A stretch of DNA of 12,362 bases, from positions 1 to 12,362 of the forward strand of contig JAAZED010000043.1 in NCBI GenBank assembly GCA_012512465.1, in the 5' to 3' direction. Source of the DNA: Oxalobacter sp. (lineage in GTDB: Bacteria; Pseudomonadota; Gammaproteobacteria; Burkholderiales; Burkholderiaceae_D). The notes under the pieces were generated by a model. It was given only the letters and a program-made list of their open reading frames with translations, searched no databases and was not told where the DNA came from. Shown here piece by piece: positions 6,745-12,362 of this stretch. Numbering within the stretch: position 1 is the first letter of the stretch; every line of letters begins with the position of its first letter. The translations under genes and the position numbers were made by a program.

Positions 6745-6776
6745 AAAAGCCCGTCTTTAAAAAGACGGGCTTTTTT
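6745..6776. terminator. Strong terminator of the Usp gene, overlapping the end of mltA
   Basis: AAAAGCCCGTCTTT (6745-6758) and AAAGACGGGCTTTT (6761-6774) are perfect complements with almost no loop, followed rightward by T residues to 6776. This is a textbook intrinsic terminator for the rightward gene. Leftward, the hairpin lies over the last codons and stop (6759-6757) of mltA and is followed by only four T residues, so it may serve both genes unequally. Confidence 0.9.
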
Positions 6777-7941
6777 CCTGGGCGTCTTTCGGCAGCAGCA
6801 TCCATATTCTGACAGGCTGTTTCATTTTTCCTGCCATTTCACCTGCTTCGCTTCCGAATCCCCAGAAATAATCCAGACGAAGAACGCCCTTGATCGCACC
6901 ACCGGTATCCTGCGCCATCACCATCCGCTGGAGCGGGATATCACTGTTTGGCTCTGTGGTATCAACAAAAAGCGGTATGCCCAAAGGGATATGCCGCGGA
7001 TCGACCGCAACAGAACGCCCGCCGGTTAACGGAACGCCCAGCGCGCCCTTGGGACCGGTCCCGGGGTTTTCCAGTTTTTCTTCCCTGAAAAAAACATAAC
7101 TGGGATTGGCATCCAGTACCTCATTGAATCGCGCCGGATTCTCGCTTAACCACTTTTTGATGCGCTGGGCAGAAGCCTCCTCAAGCTTCATTTCCCCCCT
7201 GTCGACCAGATAACGGCCGATGGATCGATAAGGATGGCCATTCTGGTCGGCATACGCGACACGGATGGTTTCGCCGGTCTCTGCAATGTATACACGTCCT
7301 GACCCTTGTACCTGCAGGAAAAAGGCATCAACCGGATCGTTTACCCAGACAATTTCCTTTCCGGAAAGGCGCCCGCTTTCGCGGATTTCTCCGCGTGTGG
7401 GGTAAGGCACAAGACGGCGTCCATCCAGCCTGCCACGAAGGCGGAGTCCTTTGAGCTGGGGATAGCTGGCAGCCAGATCCACGACCACCAGATCGGCGGG
7501 CACCCCATAAAGCGGGGTCTGATACTGCGCGGTTTTTGTCCGTGAGCCGTACAAAAGTGGTTCGTAATACCCCGTTGTCATCCCGGTATCATTGCCGTTA
7601 CTCAAAACGATCTGCCAGGGTTCGAGCGAGGCTTCAAAAAATGCACGGATCAGCCCTTCTTCTTCGGCATTAACCGTTTCTGCCATCCCGCAGGTTTCCT
7701 TCCACTCTGCACGTTTTTTCAATACCCGGCACGAATTCACAAAAGCAGGCCAGGCTTGTATCACCTTGTCTTTATCCCAGCCGGGCAAGGCGGAAAAATC
7801 CATGCGGCGGAGTTCTCTGACAGGCTGTTCCGATGGTTCCACGGGTGTTGTGGAAGGCGCGTCTGTGGTTGTGGTACAGGCAGAAAGCAAAAGGACAAGA
7901 CTGACAAGCAGTCCGGAAAAACAAAAGGAATAATGGCGCAT
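6757..7941 (-). CDS. mltA: Membrane-bound lytic murein transglycosylase A, lipoprotein
   Basis: Outer-membrane lipoprotein that cleaves peptidoglycan glycan strands to 1,6-anhydro-muropeptides. I choose ATG 7941-7939: it gives a 394-residue protein with a short basic n-region, a hydrophobic stretch and a lipobox LSAC with lipidated Cys22. A TTG start at 8010 would bury the signal peptide behind 23 extra residues. A Thr/Ser/Pro-rich tether (23-40) follows. The MltA domain contains GYYEPLL (124-130) and QVQGSGR (210-216). The C-terminal 3D domain contains MAQDTGGAIKG (342-352, with the catalytic-region aspartate) and RLDYFWGFG (355-363). The Shine-Dalgarno is weak. It follows apaG on the same strand with a 91-bp gap. 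The last five codons and stop lie in the terminator hairpin of the neighbouring gene. Confidence 0.95.
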   Translation of the reverse strand: MRHYSFCFSGLLVSLVLLLSACTTTTDAPSTTPVEPSEQPVRELRRMDFSALPGWDKDKVIQAWPAFVNSCRVLKKRAEWKETCGMAETVNAEEEGLIRAFFEASLEPWQIVLSNGNDTGMTTGYYEPLLYGSRTKTAQYQTPLYGVPADLVVVDLAASYPQLKGLRLRGRLDGRRLVPYPTRGEIRESGRLSGKEIVWVNDPVDAFFLQVQGSGRVYIAETGETIRVAYADQNGHPYRSIGRYLVDRGEMKLEEASAQRIKKWLSENPARFNEVLDANPSYVFFREEKLENPGTGPKGALGVPLTGGRSVAVDPRHIPLGIPLFVDTTEPNSDIPLQRMVMAQDTGGAIKGVLRLDYFWGFGSEAGEMAGKMKQPVRIWMLLPKDAQEKSPSF

Positions 7942-7963
7942 ACGTCTGGTTCGGGAAAACCCG

Positions 7964-8004
7964 TCTGTGATCAAAAGCTCTATTGTGCGTCTCCCGGCCC
8001 AAAA
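7964..8004 (-). promoter_or_regulatory. Weak candidate promoter of mltA
   Basis: In the apaG-mltA gap the reverse strand shows TTGGCT, a 17-bp spacer and CACAAT, each element matching consensus at four of six bases, some 35-40 bases before the mltA ATG. mltA may equally be read from the apaG promoter. This is only a spacing-supported suggestion. Confidence 0.25.
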
Positions 8005-8032
8005 AGCCAACCTTCCGGTATATACCCCCTCT

Positions 8033-8407
8033 TTAATGCAGGGTGCGCGGCAGGCTCAGGGTAAACTCAGGGATGGATACCTCAAACTGTTCCGCATTTT
8101 CGGTAATGCATAAAAAAGCACCGCGCATGGATCCCTGCGGCGTCGGCAGCGCGGTGCCGCTGGTATATTCAAATACCTCCCCCGGCTTGATCAGCGGCTG
8201 GCGCCCGACAACACCCAGCCCCCTGACTTCCTCAATATGGTTATTGGCGTCGGTAATCACCCAGTGACGGGCAATCAACTGGGCAGCAACCTGCCCGGTA
8301 TTTTTGATGCTGACAGAATAGCTGAAAACATAATTCGAGCGATCCGGCTCGGAGGGCTCATCCAGGTAACGGGATGTTGTGGAGATATCCATATCATAGG
8401 TGTTCAT
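8033..8407 (-). CDS. apaG: ApaG protein
   Basis: A 124-residue protein covering the whole ApaG (DUF525) domain, a small immunoglobulin-like beta sandwich. The family is linked to Co2+/Mg2+ resistance and diadenosine tetraphosphate metabolism in enterobacteria, but its biochemical role is unsettled. Family features: YSVSIKN (30-36), RHWVITDA (47-54), the glycine-rich GLGVVGRQP (63-71), [13 protein letters not shown] (75-87) and GSMRGAF (92-98). The start at 8407-8405 has GAGGA about eight bases upstream. No signal peptide is visible, consistent with a cytoplasmic protein. It lies upstream of mltA and diverges from rpe with a 128-bp shared intergenic region, an arrangement I associate with Burkholderiales. 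Confidence 0.96.
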   Translation of the reverse strand: MNTYDMDISTTSRYLDEPSEPDRSNYVFSYSVSIKNTGQVAAQLIARHWVITDANNHIEEVRGLGVVGRQPLIKPGEVFEYTSGTALPTPQGSMRGAFLCITENAEQFEVSIPEFTLSLPRTLH

Positions 8408-8535
8408 GTATTTGTCCTCACTTCTGTTATGTCATCGGCACACATCAATCCATCACAAATTTGCGGCATGCCAGATACCTGAACGGGTTTAGCAGTAAAA
8501 TAAGGCTTTTCCGGGAAACCAACCCTTCTATTCTT

Positions 8536-9201
8536 ATGACGACCTATCGCATCGCCCCCAGTATCCTGTCTGCGGATTTCGCCAGGCTGGGTGAAGAAGT
8601 TCAGCGTGTTGTTGATGCTGGCGCAGACATGATTCATTTTGACGTAATGGATAACCATTATGTTCCCAATCTGACGATCGGTCCGATGGTCTGCCAGGCG
8701 ATCCGTCCGCTGGTGCAGGTTCCCATTGATGTCCATCTGATGGTCAAGCCGGTGGACCGGATTATTCCTGATTTTGCCAAAGCCGGCGCCAACATCATTT
8801 CCTTTCATCCTGAAGCATCAGAACATATTGATCGCTCCCTGCAGTTGATTCATGACAATGGCTGTAAGGCCGGACTGGTTTTCAACCCGGCCACCCCGCT
8901 GGATTATCTGCTGCATGTCATGGACAAAATCGATCTTGTCCTGATCATGTCAGTCAATCCAGGGTTTGGCGGACAATCCTTTATTCCCCATGCCCTGAAA
9001 AAAATCGAGGCCGCCAGACAACTCATTGACCAATCCGGCAGGGATATCATGCTGGAAGTCGATGGTGGGGTTCATATTGACAATATTGCCGATATCGCCC
9101 GTGCCGGCGCTGATACGTTTGTCTCCGGCTCTGCCATTTTCGGCCATGCGGATTACCGCACGATTATTTCTGATATGCGCAGGCAGCTTGCCTCTGTCTA
9201 G
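8536..9201 (+). CDS. rpe: Ribulose-phosphate 3-epimerase
   Basis: Interconverts D-ribulose 5-phosphate and D-xylulose 5-phosphate in the pentose phosphate pathway (cytoplasm). The 221-residue TIM barrel is complete: [10 protein letters not shown] (6-15), [12 protein letters not shown] (34-45), DVHLMV (65-70), [11 protein letters not shown] (139-149), EVDGG (174-178) and the phosphate-binding SGSAIF (197-202). The expected metal ligands His34, Asp36, His67 and Asp176 are all present. The reading frame is open for 54 codons upstream, but the family N-terminus fixes the start at ATG 8536. No Shine-Dalgarno is visible before it. gph follows after 20 bp, so rpe probably heads the rightward operon toward trpE. 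No convincing promoter is seen in the shared gap with apaG. Confidence 0.97.
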   Translation: MTTYRIAPSILSADFARLGEEVQRVVDAGADMIHFDVMDNHYVPNLTIGPMVCQAIRPLVQVPIDVHLMVKPVDRIIPDFAKAGANIISFHPEASEHIDRSLQLIHDNGCKAGLVFNPATPLDYLLHVMDKIDLVLIMSVNPGFGGQSFIPHALKKIEAARQLIDQSGRDIMLEVDGGVHIDNIADIARAGADTFVSGSAIFGHADYRTIISDMRRQLASV

Positions 9202-9221
9202 TTTTTTTTACCTGTTTCATC

Positions 9222-9914
9222 ATGACCATGCCTGATTCACCTGCAAAACTGAACAATATCCGTGCCGCCATTTTTGATCTGGACGGCACCATGGTTGACT
9301 CCGTACCGGATATCCACCTTGCTCTCAATATGATGAAAGCCGACTTTTCCCTGACGGAAATCAGTAGGGATACCGTACGGCGACTGGTCGGCCGCGGCAC
9401 GGAAAAACTGGTGCGTGACACGCTTTCCATTGACATGGGTCTTAAGCGCGTTGAACACATGCTGCCAGCCGCCCTGACATCGTTTTACCGGCACTATCGC
9501 ATGACAAACGGATGTTACAGCACGGTATATCCCGGTGTGACGGAAGGTCTGACCCGACTACGCGAAAACGGGCTGAGGCTGGCCTGCGTCACCAACAAGC
9601 CGGCCGTCTTTACCGAACCGCTGCTGGCAAAAAAAGGGCTGTATGCTTTTTTTGACATCATTTACAGCGCGGATTCATTTCCCCGCAAAAAACCCGATCC
9701 GCTTCCCATGCTGATGGCCTGTGAGAAATTCGGCATCCCGCCCTCACAGGCAGTCGTCATTGGTGACTCTATCAACGACGGGCAGGCTGCCCGGGCTGCG
9801 GGCTGCTCGCTTTTTATCGTGCCTTATGGTTATAATCACGGCAAGCCCGTTACCGAAATTGATTCGGATGGCATTATTCCCGACTTTCTGGCAGCGGCAA
9901 ACCTGATTCTCTGA
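9222..9914 (+). CDS. gph: Phosphoglycolate phosphatase (HAD superfamily)
   Basis: Hydrolyses 2-phosphoglycolate, for example from DNA repair, to glycolate. The 230-residue HAD hydrolase has motif I FDLDGTMVDS (nucleophile Asp19, acid/base Asp21), an alpha-helical cap (about 27-95), motif II TNKP (Thr124), motif III lysine in RKKPDP (Lys157 region) and motif IV GDSINDGQAA (Asp182, Asp186). Position directly after rpe (20-bp gap) and before trpE is the usual betaproteobacterial context for Gph and decides among HAD subfamilies. The ATG at 9222 and a second at 9228 are both possible; neither has a clear Shine-Dalgarno. The trp leader begins 21 bp after the stop. Confidence 0.92.
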   Translation: MTMPDSPAKLNNIRAAIFDLDGTMVDSVPDIHLALNMMKADFSLTEISRDTVRRLVGRGTEKLVRDTLSIDMGLKRVEHMLPAALTSFYRHYRMTNGCYSTVYPGVTEGLTRLRENGLRLACVTNKPAVFTEPLLAKKGLYAFFDIIYSADSFPRKKPDPLPMLMACEKFGIPPSQAVVIGDSINDGQAARAAGCSLFIVPYGYNHGKPVTEIDSDGIIPDFLAAANLIL

Positions 9915-9935
9915 TTATCGGAACCACTTACCATC

Positions 9936-10022
9936 ATGTTTTTCTGCAAAAAACGGCTTTCAACTCCATCTGACCTGATCTCAGGCGGATTGTGGCGACG
10001 CTGGCGAACCTGGCATCAATAA
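9936..10022 (+). CDS. trpL: trp operon leader peptide
   Basis: A 28-codon frame, ATG 9936 to TAA 10020-10022, sits in the 184-bp gap between gph and trpE. Its peptide ends GLWRRWRTWHQ, with TGG codons at positions 20, 23 and 26 (9993, 10002, 10011). Three Trp in 28 residues just before a terminator-like hairpin and trpE is the hallmark of a ribosome-mediated attenuator that senses charged tRNA-Trp. The ribosome binding site is poor: CGGAACC, about 10 bases upstream. The peptide itself should have no function beyond being translated. No similar leader was compared, so the call rests on codon content and position. Confidence 0.75.
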   Translation: MFFCKKRLSTPSDLISGGLWRRWRTWHQ

Positions 10023-10063
10023 CCGGTTTGCCGCTGTCTGCTTATACAAACAGCCGCTTTTTT
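10003..10063 (+). promoter_or_regulatory. trp attenuator: terminator hairpin and competing stem
   Basis: GCCGCTGT (10030-10037) pairs with ACAGCCGC (10050-10057) with one C-C mismatch and is followed by TTTTTT (10058-10063), an intrinsic terminator ahead of trpE. A competing stem joins GGCGAACC (10003-10010) to GGTTTGCC (10025-10032), eight pairs with one G-U, and shares 10030-10032 with the terminator. GTTTG (10026-10030) could instead pair with CAAAC (10047-10051). Which stem a stalled ribosome favours is not clear, because the 10003-10010 arm overlaps the second Trp codon. Confidence 0.65.
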
Positions 10064-10071
10064 GAAACCTG

Positions 10072-10085
10072 TCACATCAATGTGA
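10072..10085 (+). promoter_or_regulatory. Small dyad just before the trpE ribosome binding site
   Basis: TCACAT (10072-10077) and ATGTGA (10080-10085) form a perfect short palindrome directly before TGGAGA (about 10087-10092), the trpE Shine-Dalgarno. As RNA it is a 5-bp hairpin with a TCAA loop that leaves the ribosome site free. As DNA it could be a regulator site. Function unknown. Confidence 0.3.
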
Positions 10086-10098
10086 TCTGGAGAAAATC

Positions 10099-11589
10099 AT
10101 GACAGAACTTGAATTCAAGGCACTTGCAACGCAAGGCTACAATCGTATTCCCCTTATCATTGAGGCGATCGCCGACCTGGAGACGCCCCTTTCGCTTTAT
10201 CTCAAGCTGACGCGCGACAATGCGACCTGTTCCTTTTTGCTGGAATCTGTTGTTGGCGGTGAGCGCTTTGGCCGTTACTCTTTTATTGGCCTTCCCGCCA
10301 CCACACTGCTTCGCGCTTCCGGCATGAAAACTGAAGTCGTGCACAACGGCCAGGTCATCGAAACCCATGAGGGTAATCCCCTGGATTTTATCGCTGAGTA
10401 CCAGTCCCGTTTCAAGGTGGCGATACGTCCTGGACTGCCCCGTTTCTGTGGCGGTCTTGCCGGTTATTTCAGTTATGACACCGTTCGTTATATCGAGCCG
10501 AAGCTGCAGCATTCCGTACCGCCTGATGATCTGGGGCTGCCGGATATCCAGTTGCTGCTGACAGAAGAGCTTGCTGTCATAGACAATCTTTCCGGCAAGC
10601 TTTATCTGATCGTTTACGCTGACCCGGGACGCCCGGAAGCGTATATTTCCGCCAGGCGGCGTCTGCGCGAACTGCGATCCATGCTGGATGCACCGGTTAT
10701 TGTGCCGGATACCGGCCCGAGCGAACGAACCGATGTCATCCGGGAATTTGCCCAGCCTGATTTCTTTGCGATGATAGAAAAGGCGCGTGAATACATCAAT
10801 GATGGCGAATGCATGCAGGTGGTGTTGGGGCAGCGCCTCAAAAAGCCCTACACGGATTCCCCGCTCTCGCTGTATCGCTCCCTGCGTTCACTGAATCCGT
10901 CGCCTTACCTTTATTATTACGACCTGGGTAACATGCACATCGTCGGCTCCTCTCCGGAAATCCTGGTCAGACAGGAAAAAACGGGAGAGGAAACGAAGAT
11001 CATTGTTCGCCCCCTTGCCGGCACCCGTCCTCGCGGCACGACACCGGAAAAAGACGAAGAACTGGCGGCGGACCTCCTGGCTGATGAAAAAGAAATCGCC
11101 GAGCACGTCATGCTGATTGACCTGGCCAGAAACGATATCGGCCGTATCGCCGAAATCGGCAGTGTGCGTGTGACGGAAAAGATGGCGATTGAAAAATACT
11201 CTCATGTCCAGCACATCATGTCGCATGTGGAAGGCATTCTGAAACCGGGACTGTCCAGTCTGGATGTGCTGAAAGCCACCTTTCCGGCCGGTACCCTTTC
11301 CGGTGCGCCCAAAGTGCGCGCCATGGAAATCATTGATGAGCTTGAGCCGGTCAAGCGGGGCGTTTATGGCGGCGCCTGCGGCTACCTCTCGTTTGGCGGC
11401 GAAATGGACCTGGCCATTGCGATTCGTACCGGGATCATACACAAGGAAATGCTGTATGTGCAGGCGGGCGCCGGTGTGGTGACAGACTCCCGGCCAGAGG
11501 CCGAATGGCAGGAAACAGAAAACAAGGCCCGTGCCGTCATACGCGCGGCCGAACAGGTTCAGGACGGGCTGGATAATTCACTCCACTGA
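10099..11589 (+). CDS. trpE: Anthranilate synthase component I
   Basis: Converts chorismate to anthranilate with ammonia supplied by the TrpG glutaminase: the first committed step of tryptophan synthesis, cytoplasmic. The 496-residue protein is complete. The N-terminal regulatory part has LLES (47-50) followed by GRYSFIG (58-64), the region that binds feedback tryptophan. The chorismate-binding domain has NPSPYLYYYDL (266-276), GSSPEILVR (283-291), RPLAGTRPRG (304-313), the metal/substrate segment HVMLIDLARNDIGR (336-349), KYSHVQHIMSHVEG (366-379), FPAGTLSGAPKVRAMEII (395-412) and GVYGGACGYLSF (421-432). TGGAGA precedes the ATG by about six bases. Context with the trp leader and gph supports TrpE over PabB. 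trpG does not follow; rsmB does. Confidence 0.97.
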   Translation: MTELEFKALATQGYNRIPLIIEAIADLETPLSLYLKLTRDNATCSFLLESVVGGERFGRYSFIGLPATTLLRASGMKTEVVHNGQVIETHEGNPLDFIAEYQSRFKVAIRPGLPRFCGGLAGYFSYDTVRYIEPKLQHSVPPDDLGLPDIQLLLTEELAVIDNLSGKLYLIVYADPGRPEAYISARRRLRELRSMLDAPVIVPDTGPSERTDVIREFAQPDFFAMIEKAREYINDGECMQVVLGQRLKKPYTDSPLSLYRSLRSLNPSPYLYYYDLGNMHIVGSSPEILVRQEKTGEETKIIVRPLAGTRPRGTTPEKDEELAADLLADEKEIAEHVMLIDLARNDIGRIAEIGSVRVTEKMAIEKYSHVQHIMSHVEGILKPGLSSLDVLKATFPAGTLSGAPKVRAMEIIDELEPVKRGVYGGACGYLSFGGEMDLAIAIRTGIIHKEMLYVQAGAGVVTDSRPEAEWQETENKARAVIRAAEQVQDGLDNSLH

Positions 11590-11626
11590 CTTTCACCCCT
11601 CAAGAGACTGACTCAGAAGAAAAGGC

Positions 11627-12362
11627 GTGTCAAAGAAAAGCAGAACAAACCGGTTTCGTTCCAGCCTGCCGGCAGACTCTCTGGGGTTTGCCCTGCTGGG
11701 TGCGGCACATGCCGTTGCCGGGGTTGAAAACGGAACCGCGCTGCCTGCCGCCCTGTCATCGGTTTTCGGACAAACCGCCATACCGCCACAGGCGGCCGGC
11801 GCCATCCAGTATATTGCCTACCGGTGTATGCGGTGCCTGGGACTTTCCCGTACGCTTTTGCGCCTGATGACACAAAAACAGCCGGAGCCTTCCGTTTTAC
11901 GGGCCCTGCTCTACTGTACGCTTTCCCTGCTGGTTGAGCCGGATGAGAACGGCAATTTACCCTATGAACCGTTTACCGCCGTTAATCAAAGTGTTGCCGC
12001 TGCCGCATCCGCACGCTCCCTGTCCCACAGCAAAGGGATGGTAAATGCCGTATTGCGCCGGTTTCTCAGGGAAAAGGATGCATTGCTGGCACAAGCCGGA
12101 AAAGATACCGAAGCCGCATGGAATTATCCTGAGTGGTGGGTTCGTGATATGGCCACGGCCTATCCCGAAAACTGGAAATCCATTCTCAACACCGGAAATA
12201 CCACACCGCCGCTGACACTGAGAGTCAACCATAAAAAAGGGACAACCGCCGCTTATCTGGATCAGCTTTCCCGGGCGGGGATGGATGCCGTACAGGTCGG
12301 ACCAGCTGCCGTTATGCTGAAAACGCCTGTTCCGGTTTCCCGTATTCCGGGTTTTGCTAATA
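11627..12362 (+). CDS. rsmB: 16S rRNA (cytosine-967-C5)-methyltransferase, 5' part
   Basis: Methylates C967 of 16S rRNA using SAM. The window holds 245 codons: an N-terminal NusB-like RNA-binding domain (ALLGAAHAVAGV near residue 24; VLRALLYCTLSLLVE; FTAVNQSVAAA; SHSKGMVNAVLRRFLRE), the YPEWWVRDMATAYPENWKSIL linker region in part, and the TPPLTLRVNHKK and VPVSRIPGF segments that precede the SAM-binding catalytic domain, which lies outside. The frame is closed upstream by TGA at 11609-11611, so the start must be after it. GTG 11627 fits the family length and has AGAAG/AAGG just before it. It lies 37 bp after trpE without a visible terminator, so co-transcription is likely. Identity rests on the N-terminal half only. 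Confidence 0.88.
   Translation, partial: MSKKSRTNRFRSSLPADSLGFALLGAAHAVAGVENGTALPAALSSVFGQTAIPPQAAGAIQYIAYRCMRCLGLSRTLLRLMTQKQPEPSVLRALLYCTLSLLVEPDENGNLPYEPFTAVNQSVAAAASARSLSHSKGMVNAVLRRFLREKDALLAQAGKDTEAAWNYPEWWVRDMATAYPENWKSILNTGNTTPPLTLRVNHKKGTTAAYLDQLSRAGMDAVQVGPAAVMLKTPVPVSRIPGFAN

Noticed and set aside
7942..8010. TTG start extending MltA to 417 residues
   Set aside because: It would place 23 residues before a clear lipoprotein signal peptide. A GGAAGG is nearby but only one base from the TTG.
11613..12232. Reverse-strand frames opposite the start of rsmB
   Set aside because: They are shadows of a clear RsmB N-terminal domain on the forward strand and show no family resemblance.

Overview
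This looks like ordinary chromosome from a betaproteobacterium, most likely Burkholderiales and possibly close to Oxalobacteraceae. The grounds are the order mltA-apaG (leftward) against rpe-gph-trpE (rightward), the SRP RNA gene just upstream of dnaX, the protein sequences, and a base composition near half G+C. The assignment comes from recalled family features, with no database search. I see no phage, IS transposase, CRISPR array, tRNA or defence locus, and no new multi-gene system.

Left part (1-3474). dnaX (DNA polymerase III tau/gamma) runs leftward and leaves the window. Upstream of it, also leftward, is the 4.5S/SRP RNA gene ffs, with a matching promoter. An 815-bp intergenic region then leads to a rightward gene for a membrane-anchored lytic transglycosylase, whose best promoter implies a structured leader of about 290 nt. 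Between its stop and the convergent priA lies an 87-bp nested inverted repeat that resembles a dispersed repeat or small non-autonomous element.

Middle (3475-6776). priA (replication-restart helicase) runs leftward. A 355-bp AT-rich gap separates it from a small DUF4404 gene; the gap has DnaA-box-like 9-mers next to priA and a block of A/T tracts. A universal stress protein gene diverges from the DUF4404 gene. It ends in a strong hairpin whose arms also contain the last codons and stop of the convergent mltA.

Right part (6757-12362). mltA and apaG run leftward, apparently together. Diverging from apaG is a rightward series: rpe (pentose phosphate pathway), gph (phosphoglycolate phosphatase), an unlisted 28-residue trp leader peptide with three Trp codons followed by a terminator-like hairpin, trpE (anthranilate synthase component I), and the 5' part of rsmB (16S rRNA m5C967 methyltransferase). 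trpG, the partner expected after trpE, is absent at this position.

The main content a standard gene call would miss is non-coding: the SRP RNA, the trp attenuator, the dyad element between convergent genes, the DnaA-box/A-tract region, and the lytic transglycosylase leader.
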